From: Bacteroidaceae bacterium | Lineage (GTDB): Bacteria; Bacteroidota; Bacteroidia; Bacteroidales; Bacteroidaceae | Direction of reading: 5' to 3' | Length of the DNA: 33,300 nt | NCBI GenBank assembly: GCA_017462065.1 | Contig: JAFTRV010000020.1 | Location: forward strand, 1-33,300 | Shown here: one piece after another, positions 23,084 through 31,330 of the stretch | Layout of the letters: the number at the start of each line of letters is the position of its first letter | How positions within the stretch are numbered: the stretch's first letter is position 1 | Translations under genes and position numbers: made by a program | The notes under the pieces: generated by a model | Database searches by the model: none | What the model was told of the DNA's origin: nothing | Seen by the model: only the letters and a program-made list of their open reading frames with translations

Positions 23084-23097
23084 TTAATATCAAATAT

Positions 23098-24414
23098 ATG
23101 AAACGTTTATTATGGACATTGGCGTTGCTGCTTATTGTAGCGACAGGCTTCAGCAAAGGGCCTAAGTACATTTTCTATTTTATCGGTGACGGCATGGGCC
23201 CGTCACACGTATTGGGCACAGAGCTCTTCTGGGGAGAGACAAAAGAGAATGTTATCGGCCGTCCCCACAAACTATGCTTTACACAATTCCCGCAGTCGGC
23301 TTTTGTGACAACCTTTTCGGCGAGCAACGGAGTGACAGACTCTGCCGCATCGGGCACAGCCTTGTCTACGGGCAGCAAGACAAACAACGGCCGTCTTGGC
23401 GTTGATGCCGACGGCAAGGACGTAAGCAGCGTCGCTCTTGCGGCAAAGGAGAGCGGGTATGCAGTAGGCGTCGCCACCACCGTATGCATAAACCATGCTA
23501 CGCCGGGAGCCTTCTATGCGCATAACACGAGCCGCAACAACTACAACGACATAGCTCAATGGATGCTCGTTGCCGACTATGACTTCTATGCTGGCGGCGA
23601 TGCGAAATGCAGCAACGAGCAGCGTGAGACGCTTTATGACAAGGCACGCAATAATGGCTATGCGATTGCTCGAGGCTATGACGACTATAAGGAAAAAGCC
23701 GGCAAGGCCGAGAAGATGATGCTTTATCAGGAGGAGGTATCAGAGGGCTTGCCATACACCATTGACCGTGACGAGGATGACCTTACGCTCGCAGAGATAA
23801 CGGAAGCCGGCATTGACTTCCTTTATAATAAGGATAAGGATGGGTTCTTCTTTATGGTCGAGGGCGGAAAAATCGACTATGCGTCACACAGCAATGATGC
23901 CGCCACAATGCTTTGGGAGGTTGTCGATTTCAACGCAGCCGTAGAGGTTGCGCTCGAGTTCTACAAGAAGCATAAAGATGAGACTCTTATAATTGTTACC
24001 GCCGACCATGAGACCGGAGGCTTCGTGCTTGGCTACAATAGCAGCTACACCCTTAACCTCAAGGCTCTCCGGAAACAGAAAGTCAGCGTCGATGCGCTTA
24101 CAGCCAAGCTGCAGGAGGCCAAGAGTTGGAACGAGGTCGAAAGCATAGTAAAGGAGAACGTAGGAGTGAGACTGCGTAACAAGCCTGCCACAGAACAGAG
24201 AGTAGAGATGAACTATAAGCTCGCAAGCCAAATAGCGGCAGAGGCCGTCTATGACCTCAACCGTGAAGCGGCAATATCTTGGGCGAGCGGCAACCATTCG
24301 GGAACATTCGTTCCGCTCTTTGCCATAGGCAACGGAGCCGAGGAGTTTCACGGAGTGATTGACAACACCGACATTCCAAAGAGAATAAAAAGGATTGCCA
24401 AACTAAAGAAATAA
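23098..24414 (+). CDS. Exported alkaline phosphatase
   Basis: A 438-residue periplasmic phosphomonoesterase of the PhoA superfamily. After a hydrophobic signal peptide (about 1-19) come FIGDGMG (metal Asp31), the nucleophile segment VTDSAASGTALSTG (Ser82), EGGKIDYASHSND, VTADHETGG and SGNHSGTFVPLFAIG, which supply the metal ligands. All catalytic elements are present. It is the last gene of the nine-gene plus-strand run, 14 bp after the serpin gene, and ends in tandem stops TAA TAG at a perfect hairpin. No Pho-box-like site was recognised upstream, so expression is probably from the operon rather than phosphate-controlled, although an internal promoter cannot be excluded. Confidence 0.92.
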   Translation: MKRLLWTLALLLIVATGFSKGPKYIFYFIGDGMGPSHVLGTELFWGETKENVIGRPHKLCFTQFPQSAFVTTFSASNGVTDSAASGTALSTGSKTNNGRLGVDADGKDVSSVALAAKESGYAVGVATTVCINHATPGAFYAHNTSRNNYNDIAQWMLVADYDFYAGGDAKCSNEQRETLYDKARNNGYAIARGYDDYKEKAGKAEKMMLYQEEVSEGLPYTIDRDEDDLTLAEITEAGIDFLYNKDKDGFFFMVEGGKIDYASHSNDAATMLWEVVDFNAAVEVALEFYKKHKDETLIIVTADHETGGFVLGYNSSYTLNLKALRKQKVSVDALTAKLQEAKSWNEVESIVKENVGVRLRNKPATEQRVEMNYKLASQIAAEAVYDLNREAAISWASGNHSGTFVPLFAIGNGAEEFHGVIDNTDIPKRIKRIAKLKK

Positions 24415-24459
24415 TAGACAAACAAGCGGCTCACTTCTTTTGAGCCGCTTGTTTGTCTA
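24415..24459. terminator. Perfect 19-bp hairpin between converging operons
   Basis: The arms 24415-24433 and 24441-24459 are exact reverse complements with a 7-nt loop (24434-24440), GC-rich in the inner half. It begins directly after the phosphatase TAA, and its right arm ends with the stop codon of the LysM/M23 gene on the other strand, so both converging transcripts end in the same structure. The T-run on either side is short, so it may work partly by blocking exonucleases. Confidence 0.85.
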
Positions 24460-25323
24460 TTGATACCTAATCCTTTGTCCCGGTTTTATAATCGAACGTG
24501 GACCAAGCTTGTTAAGCTTGAATATTATACCTTGCGAAACGCCATATTTCTTGGCAATCTTGCCAATAGTATCTCCCGACCTTACCTTATGATATTTTGC
24601 CTCGGGCCCGGCAATCTTCACCTTGCCGTTCTCGATGTATCGTGTTCCGGGCTTACGATAGACATAAAAATCGCCTGTCACGTTCTGTTTCTTGAAGTCG
24701 AACATCAAAGCAGGGTCAATAGCCTTGCCCAGCAGCAATGTCTCAAAATGAAGATGCGGCCCTGAGCTGCGTCCGGTATTGCCTCCCAGGCCAATAGGGT
24801 CGCCCGCTTTCACATTCTGGTTAGCAGAGACCAGTTTCTTCGACAGATGCGCATACAAAGTCTCTATTCCGTTGCCATGCCTCACTACCACGTAATGTCC
24901 GTAGCCTCGACGCTGGTATGCTGTGATACGCACCTTGCCGTCGAAAGCGGCATATATGGTGTCGCCCCTGTTTACCTTGATGTCAAGCCCTTGATGCTCA
25001 CGCCTGCGACGAGGACGATAGCCGAAGATATCGGTTATCTTGGTATTTGAAGTAGGCATTACGAAGCCGCGCAAGTCTATCCTGAAAGAGTCGGGAAGAG
25101 CGGCCTTGAAATGGACTGTCGTGTTCTTCCATTCCGGATACATATGCGCTGCCGGAATAACATTCTCCTCATTCAGCAGCATATCACGCAAGGCGGTTGC
25201 CTCTACAACCTCTATCTGACGTTGCAAAGAGACCTCCTCGGCAAGCAGGGCCTGCGCTTGAATGCCGACAGGCATCAGCACTGCCGGTAACAGCAACAAT
25301 ATATTAACGAAAGACCTTGTCAC
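24457..25323 (-). CDS. Exported M23 peptidoglycan endopeptidase with LysM domain
   Basis: A 288-residue protein with a signal peptide (about 1-24, ending GIQAQ). The LytM/M23 domain at about 85-210 keeps the full zinc site: H110 and D114 in EHQGLD, H159 in LYAHLS, and H190/H192 in PHLHFE. A LysM domain for glycan binding fills 244-288 (YHKVRSGDTIGKIAKKYGVS). It should be an active DD-endopeptidase, in contrast to the degenerate M23 protein at 18457. The start is GTG (25321-25323); the next Met would cut into the signal peptide. It is 7 bp below ndk. Its TAG stop lies within the shared terminator hairpin. Confidence 0.92.
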   Translation of the reverse strand: MTRSFVNILLLLPAVLMPVGIQAQALLAEEVSLQRQIEVVEATALRDMLLNEENVIPAAHMYPEWKNTTVHFKAALPDSFRIDLRGFVMPTSNTKITDIFGYRPRRRREHQGLDIKVNRGDTIYAAFDGKVRITAYQRRGYGHYVVVRHGNGIETLYAHLSKKLVSANQNVKAGDPIGLGGNTGRSSGPHLHFETLLLGKAIDPALMFDFKKQNVTGDFYVYRKPGTRYIENGKVKIAGPEAKYHKVRSGDTIGKIAKKYGVSQGIIFKLNKLGPRSIIKPGQRIRYQ

Positions 25324-25330
25324 TTAAACA

Positions 25331-25804
25331 TTATTTGAATTTCTGACTCTCCTCGCCGCCGTACTCGAAGCATGTAACAGCCGACTCATAGTCGAACAGT
25401 TCCTCGGGCTTGAAGAAGCGGTTTATCTCTATCAGCGCATTCTCTACAGAGTCGGATGCATGCACCACATTCTGTTCGCCGCTCATTGAGAAGTCGCCTC
25501 GTATCGTACCCGGCAGAGCCTTGCGTGAGTTTGTCGCGCCAACCATAAGACGTACAGTCTCAACAGCCTCTGCGCCCTCGATGCAGCATGCTATTATAGG
25601 AGCAGCCTGCATTGAAGCTTTCAGATAAGGGAAGAAAGGACGCTCCTTAAGGTGCGCATAATGCTCGTTTACTATTTCATCGGTCATGAACATCATCTTG
25701 ATGCCTGCGAAACGTAGGCCCTTGCGTTCGAAACGTGTAATGATGTCACCTGTCAAGCCACGCTGAATAGCATTAGGCTTAATGAGAATAAGAGTTCTTT
25801 CCAT
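25331..25804 (-). CDS. ndk: Nucleoside diphosphate kinase
   Basis: A 157-residue enzyme balancing nucleoside triphosphates through a phospho-His intermediate. ERTLILIKPNAIQRG opens the protein, and NVVHASDSVENA carries the catalytic His115. TNSRKALPGTIRGDF binds the nucleotide. Length is slightly above the bacterial norm because of a short C-terminal extension. A consensus promoter lies about 120 bp upstream (25926-25954), and the start carries the ATAACTATG context. The M23/LysM gene follows after 7 bp. Confidence 0.95.
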   Translation of the reverse strand: MERTLILIKPNAIQRGLTGDIITRFERKGLRFAGIKMMFMTDEIVNEHYAHLKERPFFPYLKASMQAAPIIACCIEGAEAVETVRLMVGATNSRKALPGTIRGDFSMSGEQNVVHASDSVENALIEINRFFKPEELFDYESAVTCFEYGGEESQKFK

Positions 25805-25810
25805 AGTTAT
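25802..25810 (-). promoter_or_regulatory. ATAACTATG start context of ndk
   Basis: ATAACT immediately before the ATG, identical to pheA, aroF and exbB; no Shine-Dalgarno sequence is visible. Confidence 0.45.
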
Positions 25811-25925
25811 AATAGGTTAGTTATCAGTTCCGCGTCCACTGTTCATTGCAAAGATTGCGACTACTGAAGCTTTAGCTTTACAAAATGCGGCTTGCCGCCC
25901 CCAATAATATCTTCGGGCGTTAGCT

Positions 25926-25954
25926 CAAAGATACGAAAAAAAACATGAATCCAA
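25926..25954 (-). promoter_or_regulatory. Promoter of ndk
   Basis: TTG (complement of 25952-25954), 18 nt and TATCTTTG (complement of 25926-25933) on the minus strand. The spacer is one or two nt shorter than ideal. The leader would be about 115 nt and contains a small GCGGC/GCCGC palindrome near 25890. Confidence 0.55.
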
Positions 25955-25981
25955 AACTAAATGGTTGTATTTGAATAACGA

Positions 25982-26000
25982 CTGATGCTTGCCGCATCAG
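25982..26000 (-). terminator. Hairpin at the end of recG
   Basis: CTGATGC (25982-25988) and GCATCAG (25994-26000) form a perfect 7-bp stem around 5 nt and include the recG stop codon. On the minus strand only scattered T residues follow, so it is a weak terminator candidate for the pdxJ-to-recG operon. Confidence 0.45.
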
Positions 26001-28096
26001 GATATCGCCCCCCAATTCCAGTTCTTCATATTCTTTATAGTACGCAAACGCTCCCATACCACTCTGTACAACGGGCTCTCTTGCTTAGGGTCAGCATCAA
26101 GCACGCCGTTCGCAACCACACGTACATATTGCAGGAGCTGTTCGTCACGTGCAAGATTAGCAATCTTAAGGTCAAAGGCTATGCCGCTCTGCTGCGTGCC
26201 CTCCATATCACCGGGACCACGCAGTTTAAGGTCGGCCTCGGCAATTTCAAAGCCGTCGTTGCTCGCCGTCATTATCTCCATGCGCTTGCGGGTATCTTCG
26301 GACAACTTGTAATCCGTCACAAGCACGCAATAGGACTGCGACGCTCCACGTCCTACACGTCCTCTGAGCTGGTGCAACTGCGAAAGACCGAAACGCTCGG
26401 CATTCTCTATCACCATTACCGACGCATTAGGGACATCGACGCCAACCTCTATCACGGTAGTAGAGACAAGAATCTGCGTTTCGCCCGATGCGAAGCGACG
26501 CATCTCCTCGTCTTTCTCCTTTGGCTTCATCTTGCCATGCAGCTTGCTGAGCTTGTAATCAACAAACACGTTGCACAGTTGCTTATAACCATCCTCAAGA
26601 TTCTTAAGGTCGAGCTTCTCGCTCTCCTTTATAAGCGGATATACTATATATGCCTGCCTGCCCTCGTTTATCTGTCCTCGGATAAATGAGTAAAGACTGT
26701 CGATGCGGTTACGGAATATGTGATTGGTAGTGATTGGCTTGCGGCCCGGCGGCAGCTCGTCAATAACCGATACGTCAAGGTCGCCATAGAGTGTCATTGC
26801 AAGCGTACGGGGGATTGGCGTCGCTGTCATTACAAGCACATGCGGCGGAATGCTGTTCTTCGCCCACATCTTGGCGCGCTGCACTACGCCGAAGCGATGC
26901 TGCTCGTCAATGACCACGATGCCCAGATTACGGAACACGACATTGTCTTCAAGGACCGCATGCGTTCCGACAAGAATATCAACATTGCCATTCTCAAGCC
27001 CTTCGAAAATCGCACTCCTCTCCTTTTGCTTAGTGCTGCCGGTGAGCAGCTCTACCCTTACGGGAAGGGAGCCGAGCATTCTACGCAAGGTGGCGCAATG
27101 CTGTTCGGCAAGAATCTCCGTCGGCACCAACAGACACGCCTGATAGCCGTTATCCTTTGCAAGCAGCATGGACAGAAGAGCTACAAGCGTCTTTCCGCTG
27201 CCCACATCGCCCTGCAGAAGACGATTCATCTGCCTGTTGCCGTTCACGTCGGCACGTATCTCACGCACGACCCTTTTCTGCGCCGATGTAAGCTCAAAGG
27301 GAAGATTTTCTTTATAGAAACGGTTGAACATCTCCCCGACCTTGCTGAAGCGATGCCCTACATACCTCTTTTGCCTGTCACGGGAGTAGCTTAGAATATT
27401 CAGCTGTATAAAGAAGAGTTCCTCGAACTTGAGCCTGTATTGCGCAGCCTGCAGCTCCTTAAGATTTTTCGGGAAGTGAATGACATGCAGAGCCTCATTC
27501 AAAGACATGAGTCCATGCTTGGCTACAATGTCGGGCGAAAGCGTCTCGGGAATATCGTCTGTCAGCAGTTTGAAGAGGTTCTGCACAAGCTTTGCCATTG
27601 CATTTGAGTTCAGGCCGCTGCGTTTCATCTTCTCCGTAGTATTATAATAGGGTTGAAGCCCCATGCTGTCGAGTTGCAACGAAGAGGCGTCATCTACGTC
27701 GGGATGAGCGATATTCACCCTGCCGTTGAACATCGACGGCTTGCCGAATACCACATAGCGCGCATTCGTCTTGAGGCGGTTCTTAATGAACTTGATACCT
27801 CTGAACCACACTAAGTCCACATAGGCCGTTCCGTCGGTAAAATGTGCCACAAGACGCCTTGAAGCACCCTCGCCGAGCTCTTCGAACGAGCGTATTTCAC
27901 CCACAAGCTGGACATGTTGCAGCTGCCCGCCAAGTTCCGAGACACGATAGACCTTGCTGCGGTCAATATATTTATAAGGAAAATAGTACAACAAATCGTT
28001 CAAGGAGTGTATCGCAAGCTCCCTGTTCAGCAGCGTGGCACGCTGTTCGCCCACGCCCGGCAGAAACTTTATATTTCTTGTTGCGGTATCCAGCAT
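25997..28096 (-). CDS. recG: ATP-dependent DNA helicase RecG
   Basis: A 699-residue helicase that remodels stalled replication forks and Holliday junctions. Residues about 1-150 form the wedge/OB domain (KFLPGVGEQRATLLN; VYRVSELGGQLQHVQLVGEI). Walker A GDVGSGKT is at 296-303, the DEQH box at 397-400 and TATPIPRTLA from 424. The helicase C domain has STTVIEVGVDVPNASVMVIE and QLRGRVGRG. The chosen start agrees with homologues and lies 28 nt inside the ispD 3' end, so the two genes overlap in different frames. It is the last gene of the pdxJ-led operon. Confidence 0.96.
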   Translation of the reverse strand: MLDTATRNIKFLPGVGEQRATLLNRELAIHSLNDLLYYFPYKYIDRSKVYRVSELGGQLQHVQLVGEIRSFEELGEGASRRLVAHFTDGTAYVDLVWFRGIKFIKNRLKTNARYVVFGKPSMFNGRVNIAHPDVDDASSLQLDSMGLQPYYNTTEKMKRSGLNSNAMAKLVQNLFKLLTDDIPETLSPDIVAKHGLMSLNEALHVIHFPKNLKELQAAQYRLKFEELFFIQLNILSYSRDRQKRYVGHRFSKVGEMFNRFYKENLPFELTSAQKRVVREIRADVNGNRQMNRLLQGDVGSGKTLVALLSMLLAKDNGYQACLLVPTEILAEQHCATLRRMLGSLPVRVELLTGSTKQKERSAIFEGLENGNVDILVGTHAVLEDNVVFRNLGIVVIDEQHRFGVVQRAKMWAKNSIPPHVLVMTATPIPRTLAMTLYGDLDVSVIDELPPGRKPITTNHIFRNRIDSLYSFIRGQINEGRQAYIVYPLIKESEKLDLKNLEDGYKQLCNVFVDYKLSKLHGKMKPKEKDEEMRRFASGETQILVSTTVIEVGVDVPNASVMVIENAERFGLSQLHQLRGRVGRGASQSYCVLVTDYKLSEDTRKRMEIMTASNDGFEIAEADLKLRGPGDMEGTQQSGIAFDLKIANLARDEQLLQYVRVVANGVLDADPKQESPLYRVVWERLRTIKNMKNWNWGAIS

Positions 28097-28767
28097 TCCA
28101 TTAATGTCTTGGCGATGACAAGGTCAAAAGGCGTTGTCAGCTTTATATTCTCTCTGTTGCCTTCAACTCCCGCCACCTGCTCGCCAAGAGCCTCCACAAC
28201 TGACGCATCGTCGGTAAAGCTCTCGACAAAACGCTGCTCGTAGGCACGGCGCAACAATGACAGCTTGAAGACCTGCGGTGTCTGCACAAGACGATAGCGG
28301 TCACGCGGCACCACCTCCGTGACTCCGTTCACGCTTACAATGTGACGCATGCTGTCATGCACCTCAATCATCGGAATTGCGGCTCCGTGTATCCAGGCTT
28401 CGCGGAAGCAGTCATCAAGTACTCTTGACGAGACGAACGGACGTACGCCGTCGTGCACTCCGACGAGAGCCTCCTCAATGTCATCGACCATTGCGAGACC
28501 GTTCTGTACCGAATGAAAACGGGTAGCTCCGCCTTGCGCCAAGAGCAAAGGCACAGCAAAAGAGTGCTTCCTGCACAGTTCCTTCCACCACTCGATATGC
28601 TCTGCCGGAAGCACAAGCACGAGCTGCATCGTAGAGTCTATGGCATGAAGACGCTCCAAAGTCACCATAATGACCGGCTTGTCTCCAAGCAACTGGAACT
28701 GCTTAGGAGTATCGCCGCCCATGCGGGTACCCTTGCCGCCGGCTACAACTATAAGATATTTTTTCAT
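28069..28767 (-). CDS. ispD: 2-C-methyl-D-erythritol 4-phosphate cytidylyltransferase
   Basis: A 232-residue enzyme adding CMP to MEP, the third step of the MEP isoprenoid pathway and the one after Dxr. The nucleotide-binding motif VVAGGKGTRMGGDTPKQF is at 7-24; VHDGVRPFVS, PRDRYRLVQTPQVF and FTDDASVVEALG follow as in the family. The open frame extends to 28899 through the end of the DJ-1 gene, but the ATG at 28765-28767 puts the first strand (KKYLIVVAGG) at the N-terminus and lies 13 bp after the DJ-1 stop. IspF is not fused to it and not present nearby. Its end overlaps recG by 28 nt. Confidence 0.95.
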   Translation of the reverse strand: MKKYLIVVAGGKGTRMGGDTPKQFQLLGDKPVIMVTLERLHAIDSTMQLVLVLPAEHIEWWKELCRKHSFAVPLLLAQGGATRFHSVQNGLAMVDDIEEALVGVHDGVRPFVSSRVLDDCFREAWIHGAAIPMIEVHDSMRHIVSVNGVTEVVPRDRYRLVQTPQVFKLSLLRRAYEQRFVESFTDDASVVEALGEQVAGVEGNRENIKLTTPFDLVIAKTLMECWIPQQEI

Positions 28768-28780
28768 AGAGGAATGCTTC

Positions 28781-29332
28781 TCACTTGTTGAACTGCATCT
28801 GCGAACGCAACGTAGCGACGACGTCGCCGCCGCATAGATACTCGACAACAGCAAAGCCGAAGTCAAAAGAGACGCCCGGGCCGCAACCTGTAATGACATT
28901 GCCGTCCTTCTCTACCGCTGCGGCAGTATAGCAAGCATTGAAGAGGTCGCTCTCGCAACCCGGATAGCATGTAGCCCTGCGTCCTTTCAACAGCCCGGCC
29001 CTGCCAAGCACCATAGGAGCGGCACATATTGCGGCAATAAGCGTACCCTTCTCGTTTTCCGAAACGAGCAAAGAACGCAAAGCCTCATGAGCGGAGAGGT
29101 TGTCCGTGCCTACGCTGCCGCCGGGAAGTATATATGCCGCAGCGCCGTCAAGAGAGAGTTCTTCGAACAGTTTGTCGGCCAATACTGTTACATCCTGAGC
29201 CGACACCACCTCCTTACGCTTCATTATTGAAACAGTAACGACATCAAGGCCTGCACGACGCATTACATCTACGGGAGCCAACGCCTCAACGGTCTCAAAG
29301 CCGTCGGCAAGGAAAAGATATACTTTTCTCAT
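28781..29332 (-). CDS. DJ-1/PfpI family protein
   Basis: A 183-residue cytoplasmic protein of the DJ-1 class. The conserved Glu (E16 in GFETVEA) and the nucleophilic-elbow Cys103 (AAICAAPMVLG) are both present, as is ILPGGSVGTDNL. Members have been described as redox-sensing chaperones, glyoxalases or amidases; sequence alone does not choose between them. It is two bases below tonB and 13 bp above ispD, so it belongs to the pdxJ-led operon. Length and motifs are complete. Confidence 0.88.
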   Translation of the reverse strand: MRKVYLFLADGFETVEALAPVDVMRRAGLDVVTVSIMKRKEVVSAQDVTVLADKLFEELSLDGAAAYILPGGSVGTDNLSAHEALRSLLVSENEKGTLIAAICAAPMVLGRAGLLKGRRATCYPGCESDLFNACYTAAAVEKDGNVITGCGPGVSFDFGFAVVEYLCGGDVVATLRSQMQFNK

Positions 29333-29334
29333 AA

Positions 29335-30132
29335 TTATTTCAGTTTAAAGAAGTAAGTAATTGTACCCTCTTGGTTGTTCACGCCTGCTATCGTGTTAAA
29401 GCGCGCGGCCTTTGCCGCTTTTATAGCAGCATTGCGCAACGCAGGGCTTGAGGTATTGGTACGATGGTGTATCGAGGCAGATATCACACGGCCCTCGGGG
29501 CTTACTATTATAGTTACCACGACACGGCCCTCCTCCTGCACGTTGTATGCGGGAAGCGGCAACTTGCCACTGCCTGTAAGCGAACGGCCGTCAAGGTCGA
29601 AGCGACCGATACCGGCCCCCTCTTTTTCTCCTGTGTCCTGCTGACCGTCAGGAGCGCCCTGCACGCCTTTGTCGGCAGTCGCATCGCCCTTGCTGCCCAT
29701 AGAGCTGCCCTTGCCGAAGGCATTTGCCATAAGGTTGGATGCCTTCTCCATTGTCTCCTTCTCCTTACGCTTACGCTCCTCTTCGAGACGTTTACGCTCT
29801 TCTTCGATTTTCGCAAGACGCTCAGCCTCTTTCTCTGCCGCCAGCTTAACCGAGTCGATAGCGATGCTCGGCTCGTCGTTCTGTGTTATCATAGGCTTTT
29901 CGGGAACAGGCTTCTGCACGACAGGCTTCGGTTGCGGCTGCGGCGGTTGGGGTTGCGGCAAGACCTCGACCTCGGTCATGGCATACTCCTCACCCATGAC
30001 GACAGAAAGACCCGCCTCGGGTTCCATCGGCGGCCTGTCCATTACGATGAAAAGCAACAGCAACAGCAGCAGCACATGAAACAGCACTGTTCCGGCAATG
30101 CCCGTCATTTGTTCTTTAGATAATTTCTTCAT
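29335..30132 (-). CDS. tonB: TonB-like energy transducer
   Basis: A 265-residue protein with one N-terminal transmembrane helix (about 10-31, very Leu-rich), a Pro-rich spacer (59-80, alternating Pro and Gln/Lys), a highly charged helix at about 96-131, a Gly-rich linker and a TonB C-terminal domain at about 190-265 (LPLPAYNVQEEGRVVVTIIV; ALRNAAIKAAKAARF). It carries proton-motive energy from ExbB/ExbD to outer-membrane receptors. A GTG one codon upstream is possible, but the ATG at 30130-30132 overlaps the exbD TGA by one base. Bacteroidota usually have several TonB paralogues; this is the one in the conserved pdxJ cluster. Confidence 0.9.
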   Translation of the reverse strand: MKKLSKEQMTGIAGTVLFHVLLLLLLLFIVMDRPPMEPEAGLSVVMGEEYAMTEVEVLPQPQPPQPQPKPVVQKPVPEKPMITQNDEPSIAIDSVKLAAEKEAERLAKIEEERKRLEEERKRKEKETMEKASNLMANAFGKGSSMGSKGDATADKGVQGAPDGQQDTGEKEGAGIGRFDLDGRSLTGSGKLPLPAYNVQEEGRVVVTIIVSPEGRVISASIHHRTNTSSPALRNAAIKAAKAARFNTIAGVNNQEGTITYFFKLK

Positions 30133-30545
30133 CACTTTCTGTCGGGACGGCGTGTTGCTAATACCATTTTGAACTCATTCTCGTTTGCTATGTTAAGCAC
30201 CTTGACAATCTCTCGATAAGGTATCGACTCGTCGGCATAAAGCGCCACATACATTTCGGAATCCTTCTCTCTGCAGTCGAGCAGGAACGATGTTATCTCC
30301 TCTTCGGCAACAGGCATCTCGTCGTCACGCCCCCACGCTGCATAGTAGTTAAGGTCCTTGTCTATGATGATGCGTGCCATTGGCTTGGCATGCGTCTGCT
30401 CCTTGCCCTGCGGCAACAGCACCTTGATAGCGTTCGGGGTAACCATTGTCGAGGTTATCATAAAGAATATAAGCAACAGAAATATGATGTCGGTCATCGA
30501 CGACATTGAGAATGCATCTATTGCCTTTGTCTTTCTCTTAATCAT
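30132..30545 (-). CDS. exbD: ExbD/TolR family proton-channel subunit
   Basis: A 137-residue inner-membrane protein with a single transmembrane helix at about 19-35. The proton-handling Asp of the family is Asp19 in SMTDIIFLLLIFFMI. The C-terminal periplasmic domain follows (ADESIPYREIVKVLNIANEN). The frame is open up to 30638, but the ATG at 30543-30545 starts the protein at the usual short basic segment MIKRKTKAID; the longer form would reach into exbB. Its stop overlaps the tonB start. Confidence 0.92.
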   Translation of the reverse strand: MIKRKTKAIDAFSMSSMTDIIFLLLIFFMITSTMVTPNAIKVLLPQGKEQTHAKPMARIIIDKDLNYYAAWGRDDEMPVAEEEITSFLLDCREKDSEMYVALYADESIPYREIVKVLNIANENEFKMVLATRRPDRK

Positions 30546-30564
30546 AATCGGTTCGCTTGGACGG

Positions 30565-31314
30565 TTATACGTTTTCTGCTTTAGCGGCAGAGTCTGCCAC
30601 AGTCTCTTTCCTATTCTTGTTCTCAGTAATAATCTCAATGAATGAAATCATGTCAGCCTCCATGAGATTCTGAATCTTATCGACAAGAATAACAAGATAG
30701 TTGTAAGCGAAAATAGCGATAATACCTACGATAAGACCGCCTACTGTCGTAACCATAGCCTCATATATACCGCTTGAGAGAAGAGAGACATCGATATTGT
30801 TGCCGGCATTGGACATCTGCCAGAATGCCTGCACCATACCTGTTACCGTTCCGAGGAAACCGAGCATAGGCGCAACCGCAGCTATCGTAGAAAGAACAGG
30901 CAAGCCCTTTTCGAGCTTGGCAAGCTCAAGCCCGGCATTGTTCTCAAGCGCCTGACGCACTGAGGCCGTATCGAGATTACTGTCCTTCACGCCCTTTGCA
31001 AGTATGCGTGACATTGGAGTATTCACCTTCTCGCAATAGTTGATAGCCGACTTTGTATCGCCGTCCATTATGTTGTCGTTGATGCGGTCAAGAAGATACG
31101 GGTTTCTCTTCATGGCTTTGCGAAGAACGGCAAAGCGTTCAAAGAAGATGTATATGCCTAAGATTGAGAGGATGGCAAGGAGTATCATTATCCAGCCGCC
31201 CTTAACAGCCAATTCAAGAACGTTTATGCCCTCCTGAACCGGACCGGCAACCTCTACCTGTGAGATAATCTCTGTCGCTGCAGCTTCTGCTGTTGTTGAT
31301 GTCAAAAAAATCAT
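30565..31314 (-). CDS. exbB: ExbB/TolQ/MotA family proton-channel subunit
   Basis: A 249-residue inner-membrane protein with three transmembrane segments at about 38-58, 138-160 and 184-211. The second and third contain the family pattern LSTIAAVAPMLGFLGTVTGMVQAF and EAMVTTVGGLIVGIIAIFAYN. It forms the pentameric stator around ExbD and powers TonB. A short N-terminal periplasmic stretch rich in Ala and Glu precedes the first helix. It starts 16 bp after pdxJ with the ATAACTATG context and is followed by exbD. Confidence 0.93.
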   Translation of the reverse strand: MIFLTSTTAEAAATEIISQVEVAGPVQEGINVLELAVKGGWIMILLAILSILGIYIFFERFAVLRKAMKRNPYLLDRINDNIMDGDTKSAINYCEKVNTPMSRILAKGVKDSNLDTASVRQALENNAGLELAKLEKGLPVLSTIAAVAPMLGFLGTVTGMVQAFWQMSNAGNNIDVSLLSSGIYEAMVTTVGGLIVGIIAIFAYNYLVILVDKIQNLMEADMISFIEIITENKNRKETVADSAAKAENV

Positions 31315-31320
31315 AGTTAT
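31312..31320 (-). promoter_or_regulatory. ATAACTATG start context of exbB
   Basis: The same nine bases as at the starts of pheA, aroF and ndk, here in the 16-bp gap after pdxJ, so the context is not confined to first genes of operons. Confidence 0.45.
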
Positions 31321-31330
31321 TCTGTTTTAT

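Noticed and set aside
28768..28899. Upstream extension of ispD by 44 codons
   Set aside because: The added residues are the DJ-1 gene read in another frame, and homologues begin at MKKYLIVVAGG.
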